DNA of 64,000 nt, from NCBI RefSeq assembly GCF_001885585.1, contig NZ_LSRP01000057.1, forward strand, positions 48,298 to 112,297, read 5' to 3'. This document shows positions 21,220 through 29,289 of this stretch, in pieces (the first letter of the stretch is position 1; each line of letters opens with the position of its first letter). The stretch is from Pararhizobium antarcticum. GTDB taxonomy: Bacteria > Pseudomonadota > Alphaproteobacteria > Rhizobiales > Rhizobiaceae. The notes beneath the pieces are model-generated. The model saw nothing but the letters and a program-made list of their open reading frames with translations. It was not told the DNA's origin and ran no database searches. The position numbers were made by a program, and so were the translations under genes.

Positions 21220-21479
21220 GACGCTTATCCTTGTTCGGTTGACGGCGCGGATCAGGGGATGTCTCTGCAGCCGAAACGACGGTACGGAGAAGCGCGTCGC
21301 TGCGAAAGGAGGCAGGTTTTCCACCCAAGGTGACCAAAAGATTACCTGGTTCCCGCTCGCAGGCTGCGTTGTTGCTCATCGCCTGCCTTTCCCATGAAAC
21401 GTTTTGACGCGGCTTTTCCGCCCTTGCCTTGGCCGGAGGTTTCATGACAGTCTCCCCTGCCACAATTCAGGAGCCCGCC

Positions 21480-22277
21480 ATGTTTTCCCGTCGCCTTGTT
21501 CTCGCCGGCCTGACCGCCCTTGTTCTTTCGCCGCTTGGCGCCGTTGCGGCGGATCTTCCCGATCTTGCCGGCAAGAGCGTGGTCGTCGTCACTGAAAATG
21601 CCTATCCGCCGCTGCAATTCGTCGATCCGAAAACCGGCAAGGCGATCGGCTGGGAATATGACGCGATGGAAGAGATCGCCAAGCGGCTGAATTTCAAGCT
21701 CGAATACCAGAACACCTCCTGGGATGCGATGATCCAGGCGGTGTCGGACGACCAGTACAACATCGGCATGACCGGCATCACCATCAAGGACGAGCGCAAG
21801 GAGAAGGTGGATTTCTCCGATCCCTATATGCGTTCCGAACAGTTCATGCTGGTGCGTGGCGATGAGACCCGGTTCACCGATGCCAAGAGCTTCGGTGCGT
21901 TCGCCGACGGCCTGGTCGGCGCGCAGCCCGGCACGACGCCCTTCTATACGGCGGTCTATGAAGTGCTTGATGGCAACGAACAGAACCCGCGCATCAAGCT
22001 TTTCGAAACCTTCGGCGCGACCGTGCAGTCGCTGAAGACCGGCGACGTCGATGTGGTTCTGACCGACGGCACGGCGGGCAAGGGCTATGTCGATTCGTCG
22101 AATGGCGGGTTGAAGCTCGTCGGTGGACCGCTCGGCTCAGAGGATTTCGGCTTCATCTTCCCGAAGGGCTCCGATCTGGTTGCTCCGGTGAATGCCGCCA
22201 TTGCTGCAATGAAGGCGGACGGAACGCTCGACGCGCTCAACAAGAAGTGGTTCGTCGACTACAAGATGGGCGAATGA
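21480..22277 (+). CDS. Polar amino-acid ABC transporter substrate-binding protein
   Basis: This 265-residue periplasmic binding protein of family 3 has a signal peptide ending near GAVAA. The ligand-binding core shows [51 protein letters not shown] and GTTPFYTAV. The ATG at 21480 has CAGGAG upstream. The specific amino acid cannot be told from sequence. The permease follows ten bases downstream, but no ATPase gene is present nearby. Confidence 0.92.
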   Translation: MFSRRLVLAGLTALVLSPLGAVAADLPDLAGKSVVVVTENAYPPLQFVDPKTGKAIGWEYDAMEEIAKRLNFKLEYQNTSWDAMIQAVSDDQYNIGMTGITIKDERKEKVDFSDPYMRSEQFMLVRGDETRFTDAKSFGAFADGLVGAQPGTTPFYTAVYEVLDGNEQNPRIKLFETFGATVQSLKTGDVDVVLTDGTAGKGYVDSSNGGLKLVGGPLGSEDFGFIFPKGSDLVAPVNAAIAAMKADGTLDALNKKWFVDYKMGE

Positions 22278-22287
22278 TCGCCTGCCG

Positions 22288-23112
22288 ATGACGCCTGCCC
22301 ATCCGCACAATGCTGCGTCGAAGGGCGACTATCCCTGGTGGCTGGTCGCCCTTGTCGTGATTGCCGTGGTGCTTGCCGCGGTCATCATCGCCAGTGACGT
22401 CTATTCCCAGGTCTTCAAAGTCGTGTCCGCCGGCATCGGCATCACCGTCTTCGTGACGCTGGTGGGCTTTCTGCTGGCGACGGCGCTTGGCCTTGGCATC
22501 GCATTGATGGCGCTGTCGGACAGTGCCGTCTTGCGGCAGATCGCGCGGTTCTACACCGAGGTCATCCGCGGCATTCCGGTGCTGGTGCTGTTGTTCTACA
22601 TCGCCTTCGTCGGTGCTCCGGCGATCGTGACTGTGATCAACGTCCTGCTGACGCCGCTGATCGACGGCGGCTATATCGAGCCGATGCTGGTGCGTGACGT
22701 GTCGCTGATGTGGCGCGCGATCATTGCGCTGACGATCGGCTATTCGGCCTTTATCGCGGAGGTGTTCCGGGCCGGCATCCTCTCCGTCGACAAGGGGCAG
22801 GTCGAGGCGGCCAAGGCGCTGGGCCTGTCGCGATACCAGCGGTTCCGGCTGGTGGTGTTTCCGCAGGCCGTGCGGGTGATCCTGCCGCCGCTCGGCAATG
22901 ACTTCGTGGCAATGGTCAAGGATTCATCGCTCGTCTCCGTGCTCGGCGTCGCCGACATCACCCAGATGGGCAAGGTCTACGCGTCCGGTTCCTTCCGGTT
23001 CTTCGAGACGTATTCGATCGTCGCTTACGTCTATCTGATCCTGACCATCGGTCTTTCGCTGGGTTTGCGGCGGTTGGAGATGCGTTTGCGCAAAGGCCGG
23101 GCCGAACGCTAG
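22288..23112 (+). CDS. Amino-acid ABC transporter permease (HisM/GlnP type)
   Basis: This 274-residue inner-membrane permease has about five to six helices. The EAA coupling loop is visible as QVEAAKALGLSRYQRFRLVV followed by FPQAVRVILPPLGN. It pairs with the binding protein just upstream. Downstream comes an unrelated BA14K gene, so the transporter must borrow or use a distant ATPase. Confidence 0.92.
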   Translation: MTPAHPHNAASKGDYPWWLVALVVIAVVLAAVIIASDVYSQVFKVVSAGIGITVFVTLVGFLLATALGLGIALMALSDSAVLRQIARFYTEVIRGIPVLVLLFYIAFVGAPAIVTVINVLLTPLIDGGYIEPMLVRDVSLMWRAIIALTIGYSAFIAEVFRAGILSVDKGQVEAAKALGLSRYQRFRLVVFPQAVRVILPPLGNDFVAMVKDSSLVSVLGVADITQMGKVYASGSFRFFETYSIVAYVYLILTIGLSLGLRRLEMRLRKGRAER

Positions 23113-23195
23113 CCGTTTTTGCGATTGGGCTGCAATTTCAGGGAACTCCAGGTCGATTTGCGCATTGTGACGCAAACCAATCGGGATTGCCTTTC

Positions 23196-23828
23196 ATGAA
23201 AAACGTCTTCCTGCTGACGTCCAGTGTCGCCCTCGCCGTGGTGTTCTGCCTCGCCGGAACGCATGTCGCCTCAGCCCTTGTCTCCGCGCCGGCTGCCCAT
23301 GCATTCCAGCATCTCGGATCGCCGCTCTGGACGTCGGAGGCAACCTATCTCGACAGGGAAAACCGTACCGCCGGCGAATTGCTTGAAATCGCCGCGCGTA
23401 CGCAGCGCGCAGGCGATCCGAAACCCGATGCCGAGCAGGCGTTGCAGAGCGGGGACAACAGCTTGGGCAGTCCTCAGGCAGCCACGGCATCGGAAATGGC
23501 GGTCAATCCCAGCCATGCTGCATGGTGCAGGGCAAAATACAGGTCCTATCGCGCGGAGGACAATAGCTACCGCGCGTTTTCCGGCGCGCGCCGGGCCTGC
23601 GTATCGTCTTTCTCGGTGGCGAATGCAGCGGAGGCGAATGCGCCGTCCTATGACACGGCATCCTATGGCGCAGCGATCCCTGTGGTTTCCGTGGGCTACG
23701 AGAGTGGCGTTCTTGGATCGGACTGGTGCCGTGCCCGTTTTCGTTCCTACCGTGCGTCGGATCACACCTATCAACCCCATTCCGGTGGTTCCCGTCGTAC
23801 CTGCACTCCACCAAGCCGCGCTTTCTGA
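23196..23828 (+). CDS. Exported protein with two BA14K-like motifs
   Basis: This 210-residue protein has a signal peptide (hydrophobic LLTSSVALAVVFCLAG) and two copies of the BA14K signature. One is WCRAKYRSYRAEDNSYRAFS (about residues 109-130), the second WCRARFRSYRASDHTY near the C-terminus, each ending in a conserved Cys. BA14K proteins are small Rhizobiales antigens with reported lectin-like activity in Brucella. Most have one motif; this one has two separated by about 65 residues. A GGAAC-N16-CATT sequence at 23142-23166 is a weak EcfG-like promoter candidate. Confidence 0.8.
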   Translation: MKNVFLLTSSVALAVVFCLAGTHVASALVSAPAAHAFQHLGSPLWTSEATYLDRENRTAGELLEIAARTQRAGDPKPDAEQALQSGDNSLGSPQAATASEMAVNPSHAAWCRAKYRSYRAEDNSYRAFSGARRACVSSFSVANAAEANAPSYDTASYGAAIPVVSVGYESGVLGSDWCRARFRSYRASDHTYQPHSGGSRRTCTPPSRAF

Positions 23829-24119
23829 AGCAAGCGCCTGCGGCCGTGTTTTTGGGCTATCCGGCGATGCCTGTGACATGGCCGATATTGCTGGTCTTCG
23901 AGAAAACTGATATATGCCCGCTCATGGAATCCAAATTCGGATGTTTTGAGCAGAAAATCGTCGTGCTGCAGGACCACAAGCGTCTGCCGGCGCGGTTTTT
24001 TGCGTGCGTGTGCGGCGCGCTCAGCAGCCGGCGTCGCTGATCCTCGGGCTCGTCCCGACTGGCCGCCGGCGCCGTCTCGCCTGCATTCCTGATCTCTTTC
24101 TTACCACGGATGAAAAGCC

Positions 24120-25529
24120 ATGAGCGCACCGCGTACAATCTACGATAAAATCTGGGACGACCATCTGGTCAGCAGCCAGGATGACGGAACCTGTCTTCTC
24201 TACATCGATCGCCATCTCGTTCACGAAGTGACGAGCCCGCAGGCGTTCGAAGGTCTGCGCATGACCAACCGTCAGGTGCGGGCGCCGCAAAAGACGCTGG
24301 CCGTGGTCGATCACAACGTGCCGACTTCGCCGGATCGCCATCTCGGCATCAAGAACGAGGAAAGCCGCATCCAGGTGGAAGCGCTGGCAACCAATGCCGC
24401 CGATTTCGGGGTCGAATATTATTCGGCCAGCGACAAGCGCCAGGGAATCGTCCACATCGTCGGGCCGGAGCAGGGCTTTACCCTGCCGGGCATGACGATC
24501 GTCTGCGGCGATAGCCACACCTCGACGCATGGCGCTTTCGGCGCGCTTGCGCACGGCATCGGTACGTCCGAGGTCGAGCACGTGCTGGCCACCCAGACGC
24601 TGATCCAGAAGAAGGCCAAGAACATGCTGGTGCGTGTCGATGGCGTCCTGCCGGAGCATGTCACCGCCAAGGATATCATTCTCGCGATCATCGGTGAAAT
24701 CGGCACGGCCGGCGGCACCGGCCACGTTATCGAGTTTGCCGGCGAAGCGATCCGCGCCCTGTCGATGGAAGGCCGCATGACCGTCTGCAACATGACGATC
24801 GAAGGCGGTGCCCGTGCCGGCCTGATCGCGCCGGATGAAAAGACTTTCGAATACATCAAGGGCAAGCCGCGCGCGCCGAAGGGCGAGGCGCTGGAACAGG
24901 CGATCGCCTACTGGAAGACGCTGCAGACCGACGAAGGCGCCCATTACGACCGCGTCGTCGTTCTGAACGCTGCCGAGCTGCCGCCGATCGTGTCCTGGGG
25001 CTCGTCGCCGGAAGACGTCATTTCGGTTCAGGGCATCGTTCCGAACCCGGACGAGATCCAGGACGAGAACAAGCGCACCTCGAAATGGCGTGCGCTCGAT
25101 TACATGGGCCTGAAGCCGGGCACGAAGATCACCGACATCGCCATCGACCGCGTGTTCATCGGCTCCTGCACCAACGGCCGCATCGAGGACCTGCGTGAAG
25201 TCGCGAAAGTCGTCGAAGGCCGCACCGTGGCCTCGACCGTCTCGGCGATGATCGTACCGGGCTCGGGCCTCGTCAAGGAACAGGCGGAGGCAGAAGGTCT
25301 CGACGTGATCTTCAAGGCTGCCGGCTTCGACTGGCGCGAACCGGGCTGCTCGATGTGCCTTGCAATGAACGATGACCGCCTGAAGCCGGGCGAGCGCTGT
25401 GCCTCGACCTCCAACCGCAACTTTGAAGGCCGCCAGGGCTTCAAGGGTCGCACGCATCTTGTATCGCCCGCCATGGCCGCTGCCGCTGCCGTCTCGGGCC
25501 ACTTCGTCGATATCCGCGACTGGAAGTGA
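24120..25529 (+). CDS. leuC: 3-isopropylmalate dehydratase large subunit
   Basis: This aconitase-family enzyme of leucine biosynthesis isomerises 2- to 3-isopropylmalate together with LeuD. The 469 residues show the [4Fe-4S] cysteines in [13 protein letters not shown] and [11 protein letters not shown], plus [12 protein letters not shown]. The length is typical. leuD is not in this window, so the two subunits are encoded apart, as common in rhizobia. The 291-bp upstream region shows no clear leader peptide or attenuator. Confidence 0.97.
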   Translation: MSAPRTIYDKIWDDHLVSSQDDGTCLLYIDRHLVHEVTSPQAFEGLRMTNRQVRAPQKTLAVVDHNVPTSPDRHLGIKNEESRIQVEALATNAADFGVEYYSASDKRQGIVHIVGPEQGFTLPGMTIVCGDSHTSTHGAFGALAHGIGTSEVEHVLATQTLIQKKAKNMLVRVDGVLPEHVTAKDIILAIIGEIGTAGGTGHVIEFAGEAIRALSMEGRMTVCNMTIEGGARAGLIAPDEKTFEYIKGKPRAPKGEALEQAIAYWKTLQTDEGAHYDRVVVLNAAELPPIVSWGSSPEDVISVQGIVPNPDEIQDENKRTSKWRALDYMGLKPGTKITDIAIDRVFIGSCTNGRIEDLREVAKVVEGRTVASTVSAMIVPGSGLVKEQAEAEGLDVIFKAAGFDWREPGCSMCLAMNDDRLKPGERCASTSNRNFEGRQGFKGRTHLVSPAMAAAAAVSGHFVDIRDWK

Positions 25530-25537
25530 GCTTTCTG

Positions 25538-25560
25538 CCCTCCCCTTAAAAGGGGGAGGA
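25538..25560. repeat. Short palindrome after leuC
   Basis: CCCTCCCCTT and AAGGGGGAGG flank a tiny AA loop just after the leuC stop, without a T-run. Its CTCCC-type arms resemble the palindrome between ccmA and ccmB. It may act as an mRNA 3'-end hairpin. Confidence 0.45.
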
Positions 25561-25642
25561 CCATGGCTCCGGGGTGATTTCCGCGCGTGTTCGTCATCGA
25601 AAGCGTAGCCGGCGGTCACCCCTGCCGCCAGCTTGCGGGCGG

Positions 25643-26152
25643 CTACCGCACGATTTTGACGATCGTGCCGCGTCTCATGAACGGCAGCAAGCGCCGCATG
25701 GCCGGGACGCTCACCGCCACGCAGCCCTCGGTCGGCTTGTAGCCGGGTTTGGCGATGTGGAAGAAGATCGCCGAGCCGCCATATCGCTTCCGTCCCGTCA
25801 TGTTCCAGTCCATCACCAGGCAGACATCGTAGAGGCCGTCTTCGCGCATCATGCGTTCGTGGCTGTGGTTGAACGGTGCCGAGACGAGGCGGTTATAGCT
25901 GGCGTGGCGCGGCTCGTCGCACCAGAGCATTCCGGAGCGTATGGGGATGAGATCAAGCGCGGTTTCGGGCGAGCGGATGCGGTCGGTGCGGGCATAGCCG
26001 TAGAGGAGTTTCAGGCTGGCGATCGGGGTGGCGCCATCGCCTTCGCGCTTGCGCGATGACATGCCGCTGCGGCCGATGGCGGCCTCTTCGGTGCGTCCGC
26101 CGAAAGAGACGAGCGCGCGGCTGCGATCACCGGGCTTGGCCCGAACGGTCAT
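25643..26152 (-). CDS. L,D-transpeptidase (YkuD) family protein
   Basis: This 169-residue protein has KREGDGATPIASLKLLYGY and the YkuD catalytic region HIAKPGYKPTEGCVAVS, with the nucleophilic cysteine in TEGC. Such proteins make 3-3 cross-links in peptidoglycan or link lipoproteins; no signal peptide is evident in this compact rhizobial subtype. I place the start at ATG 26152, where family similarity begins; a frame reaching 26203 adds 17 residues encoded by AT-rich, promoter-like DNA. It diverges from the response-regulator gene. Confidence 0.8.
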   Translation of the reverse strand: MTVRAKPGDRSRALVSFGGRTEEAAIGRSGMSSRKREGDGATPIASLKLLYGYARTDRIRSPETALDLIPIRSGMLWCDEPRHASYNRLVSAPFNHSHERMMREDGLYDVCLVMDWNMTGRKRYGGSAIFFHIAKPGYKPTEGCVAVSVPAMRRLLPFMRRGTIVKIVR

Positions 26153-26340
26153 TGTCGAGGGTCTTCCGACCGATTTTTCTGCTTTTAAACGCATTTTACT
26201 CACAGCTTTTTGCGTTGTTCGTGATCCGAAAGCTCATCATAGCACTACACAAGATGTAACAAACGGGTGAAGGGCTGCGTCGCTTGTCTCGGACAGCGAT
26301 TGCGTTAGTCTGGGACGGCATGCAAGGAGGACGTTTTTCC

Positions 26341-27024
26341 ATGAACACGCGCACTATTCTACTGGTCGATGACGACAATGATCTGCGCGAGACGCTGACG
26401 GAGCAGCTGGCGCTCTACGAGGAATTCAACATTCTCCAGGAGCCGACGGCGGCCAAGGGCATGGCGACGGCCCGCGCCCAGCAGATTGCGCTTTTGGTGA
26501 TGGATGTCGGCCTGCCGGACATGGATGGCCGCGAAGCGGTCAAGCTTCTGCGCAAGGGCGGCTTCAAGCCGCCGATCATCATGCTGACCGGCCATGACAC
26601 TGATTCCGACACGATCCTCGGGTTGGAAGCAGGAGCGAACGACTATGTCACCAAACCGTTCCGTTTTGCTGTGCTGCTGGCCCGCATCCGGGCGCAGTTG
26701 CGCCAGCATGAACAGAGCGAGGACGCTACCTTCACGGTCGGTCCCTACACGTTCAAGCCGGGGCAGAAGCTTCTGACACTCGACAATGGCCAGAAGATCC
26801 GGCTGACGGAAAAGGAAGCCGCGATCATCCGTTATCTCTACCGGGCGGAACAGAAGGTGGTGACCCGCGACGTGCTTCTGGAAGAGGTCTGGGGCTATAA
26901 TTCTGGCGTCACCACGCACACGCTGGAGACCCATGTCTACCGGTTGCGCCAGAAAATCGAGCGGGACCCTTCCAATGCCGAGATTTTGGTGACAGAGAAT
27001 GGCGGTTACAAGATCGTTCCATAA
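26341..27024 (+). CDS. OmpR-family response regulator (CenR/OtpR-like)
   Basis: This 227-residue two-component regulator has a receiver domain with acidic pocket D10-D12, phospho-acceptor Asp55 in MDVGLPDMDG and Lys105 in YVTKPF. The C-terminal OmpR-type winged helix has THTLETHVYRLRQKIE. AGGAGG lies ten bases before the ATG. The sequence and the cyclic-nucleotide-binding gene downstream match the CenR/OtpR lineage, which controls envelope integrity in Caulobacter and Brucella. No histidine kinase gene is adjacent. The assignment to CenR/OtpR is inference from sequence type and context. Confidence 0.88.
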   Translation: MNTRTILLVDDDNDLRETLTEQLALYEEFNILQEPTAAKGMATARAQQIALLVMDVGLPDMDGREAVKLLRKGGFKPPIIMLTGHDTDSDTILGLEAGANDYVTKPFRFAVLLARIRAQLRQHEQSEDATFTVGPYTFKPGQKLLTLDNGQKIRLTEKEAAIIRYLYRAEQKVVTRDVLLEEVWGYNSGVTTHTLETHVYRLRQKIERDPSNAEILVTENGGYKIVP

Positions 27025-27085
27025 CGACGAGCAGCAGGGCCGGGCATGATCGGCGTCCGCAGAATGCTTGTTCCGGGGTATCGCT

Positions 27086-27541
27086 TTGGCGCTGAATGAC
27101 GACATTGCCCTTCTTTCCATCGTCCCGCTGTTTGCGGATATCGGCGAGGACAAGCTGCGGCTGATCGCTTTCGGGGCCGAGCGCCGTCGTCTCAGCCGCG
27201 GTCAGCAGCTGTTTCGCGAGGGCGCTCCGGCCGATTGCGCCTTTGCCGTGGCCAGCGGCTCGATCAGCCTTAGCCGAACTGTCCGGGACGGCAGCATTGA
27301 GGCTGTTCAGACCGTGGGGCGAGGTACACTTCTGTCGGAACTGGCAATGATCTCCTTCGTCGAGCGGAAATTCACCGCGACCGCCGAGGAGGAAAGCGAA
27401 GTCATCCGCATCAACCGCCAGCTGTTCCGCCGCATGCTGGAAGAATATCCCGAAGTCGCCGCCGCCGTCGAAGCCCGTATCCGCGACAATCTACAGACTA
27501 TGATCGCGAATATGGAAAAGCTGGCGCCCAAATTCGGGTGA
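27086..27541 (+). CDS. Cyclic nucleotide-binding domain protein
   Basis: This 151-residue protein is a cNMP-binding (CRP/PKA regulatory-like) domain without a DNA-binding helix-turn-helix. VPLFADIGEDKLRLIAF, GQQLFREGAPADCAFAVASG and the phosphate-cassette region GRGTLLSELAMI are visible; the cassette lacks the canonical GE-R(T/S)AA arginine, so nucleotide binding may be altered. The likely start is TTG at 27086 (product begins MALNDD); an upstream TTG at 27068 is possible. Its place directly after the CenR/OtpR-like gene is also seen in Brucella. Confidence 0.8.
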   Translation: MALNDDIALLSIVPLFADIGEDKLRLIAFGAERRRLSRGQQLFREGAPADCAFAVASGSISLSRTVRDGSIEAVQTVGRGTLLSELAMISFVERKFTATAEEESEVIRINRQLFRRMLEEYPEVAAAVEARIRDNLQTMIANMEKLAPKFG

Positions 27542-27565
27542 GCTTCCAGGCCTTGAGGGCTGATT

Positions 27566-28372
27566 TCACAGATCGAACGAGGCAATCACCGGGACGTGGT
27601 CGGATGGCCGTTCCCAGCCGCGGGCTTCCCTGAGGATTTCGACATTCGTCAGGTGCGATGAGAGATCGGCGGACGACCAGATGTGGTCGAGGCGGCGACC
27701 GCGATCGGCGGCCTCCCAGTCCTTGGCCCGGTAGCTCCACCAGGTGTAGAGCTTTTCCGGAGAGGGTGTGTGCTGGCGCATCAGGTCGACCCAGGCGCCG
27801 TCGCGCATGATGGTCGTCAGGCCCTCGGTCTCGATCGGCGTATGGCTGACGATCTTCAGGAGCTGCTTTTGCGACCAGACATCATGCTCGAGCGGGGCAA
27901 TGTTGAGATCGCCGACGAGGATCGACGAGATGCCGGCGTCGGCCTCGGCATGCAGCAGCTTCATTTCCTCGACAAAATCCAGCTTGTGGCCGAATTTCGG
28001 ATTGATCGTGCGGTCGGGCTCATCGCCGCCGGCCGGAACATAGAAATTGTGCAGGCGGATGGTCTTGCCGTTCTTATCGAACAGGACGGAAAGATGGCGG
28101 GCATCGCCGACGCCGCAATAGTCGCGCCGATCGGTCAGTTCGTGCAGCGGCAGACGGGAGATGGTGGCGACACCGTGATAGCCCTTCTGGCCATGGATGG
28201 CGATGTGCTCGTAGCCCAGCGCCCGCAGCGGCGAGAAGGGAAATTCGCCATTGTGCACCTTGGTTTCCTGCAGGCAGAGGACATCAGGCGCCCAGACTTT
28301 AAGGAAATGCTCGACCAGTGGCATGCGCAGCCGCACGGAATTGATGTTCCACGTTGCGATCGACAATGCCAT
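27566..28372 (-). CDS. xth: Exodeoxyribonuclease III
   Basis: This AP endonuclease/3'-exonuclease acts in base excision repair. The 268 residues contain the ExoIII motifs: ATWNINSVRLR, LQETKV with the metal-binding Glu, GDLNIAP, and the catalytic SDHVPV histidine near the C-terminus. The ATG at 28372 is chosen because the family begins with MALSIATWN; a longer frame to 28426 is not needed. It converges on the cNMP-binding gene. Confidence 0.95.
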   Translation of the reverse strand: MALSIATWNINSVRLRMPLVEHFLKVWAPDVLCLQETKVHNGEFPFSPLRALGYEHIAIHGQKGYHGVATISRLPLHELTDRRDYCGVGDARHLSVLFDKNGKTIRLHNFYVPAGGDEPDRTINPKFGHKLDFVEEMKLLHAEADAGISSILVGDLNIAPLEHDVWSQKQLLKIVSHTPIETEGLTTIMRDGAWVDLMRQHTPSPEKLYTWWSYRAKDWEAADRGRRLDHIWSSADLSSHLTNVEILREARGWERPSDHVPVIASFDL

Positions 28373-28512
28373 TTCCGGAAACCTCTTCAAAAAGCGTCTG
28401 CTCCGCCCGCCCATGCGACGCGGCAACGCTCTTTAACAGTTTTTCGGCGTTCGGCCACACGGAAACAAAAGCGGACCTATCACCCGCTGGGTTGACGCGA
28501 TCTGGTTCGCGA

Positions 28513-29184
28513 TCAGCCGCCCCTGTTGCGGACCTGATCATAGGGGATCGCGAAAACCTTGTCGTCCAGCGCAAGACCGTTCTTGACGTTGAAGATCATC
28601 ACCGACGTATCCTTTTTCTGCGCGTCGGTAATGGTCCACTGGCGAAGGTCGTAGGTCCTCGGATCAAACATCATGGTGATGGTCGAATCGCCGAAGATGC
28701 TCCGGTCGCCGAGAACGATGGTGATCAGGTCTGCCTCTTCCTTGACGTCCCGGACCATCTTGCCGGACAGGTCGATCTTGTTGGAGAGCAGCAGGTTGAG
28801 CGGCGTCTTCGACAGCGGATAGATATCCCAGGTCTTCAGTTTCTGGTTGCCGATGACCACGGACTTGCCATCGGCGATCACGCGCATCGGCGAGGGCGCC
28901 TCATAGTTGAAGCGGATCTTGCCGGGCCGGCTGATGTAGAACTTTCCGCCGGTCTGTTCGCCGCGCGGGCCGAACTGCACGAACTCGCCGCTCATGGTCT
29001 TCACGGATGCAAAATGGTCGGCGATCTTCTGCGCAGCGCTCGTTGCCTGCGCCTGCGCCTGTTCCAGCGGCAGGCCGGTCAAGGCCAGTGCGGCGGCGAG
29101 GGTCAGGCCGCAGACGAACGAACGACGCGAGATCAGCGAGAAGCCTTTTCCTGCGTCCGCATGGCGTGTCTGGTTGTCGGTCAT
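28513..29184 (-). CDS. lolA: Outer-membrane lipoprotein carrier protein LolA
   Basis: This periplasmic chaperone shuttles lipoproteins to the outer membrane. The 223-residue product has an unusually long N-terminus with an RR motif (ISRRSFVCGLTLAAALAL), suggesting a Tat-type or long Sec signal. The LolA core follows with MSGEFVQFGPRGEQTGGKFYISRPGKI-like strands. Start ATG 29184 has AAGGAG seven bases upstream. It lies directly downstream of ftsK, with which it may be co-transcribed. Confidence 0.9.
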   Translation of the reverse strand: MTDNQTRHADAGKGFSLISRRSFVCGLTLAAALALTGLPLEQAQAQATSAAQKIADHFASVKTMSGEFVQFGPRGEQTGGKFYISRPGKIRFNYEAPSPMRVIADGKSVVIGNQKLKTWDIYPLSKTPLNLLLSNKIDLSGKMVRDVKEEADLITIVLGDRSIFGDSTITMMFDPRTYDLRQWTITDAQKKDTSVMIFNVKNGLALDDKVFAIPYDQVRNRGG

Positions 29185-29289
29185 CGCAGTCTCCTTCAAA
29201 CTCAGTGTGATGTGGAGCGCAAGTGCGGCACCTTCAAGGCCTGAAAGGCCGACGCCGCCTGCATTTGCTCCTGAATCAGGCGATCGCGT

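Noticed and set aside
21393..21446. 8-bp inverted repeat CATGAAAC / GTTTCATG upstream of the amino-acid binding protein
   Set aside because: The arms are 38 bases apart and short; expected by chance at this length scale, with no supporting promoter motif.
23829..24119. Possible leucine leader peptide or attenuator before leuC
   Set aside because: Short frames there have no run of Leu codons and I found no alternative terminator/antiterminator pair.
26185..26199. TTAA-N7-TTAC, near-match to a CtrA box upstream of the L,D-transpeptidase
   Set aside because: One core base differs and the gene start is uncertain, so the site might even be coding.
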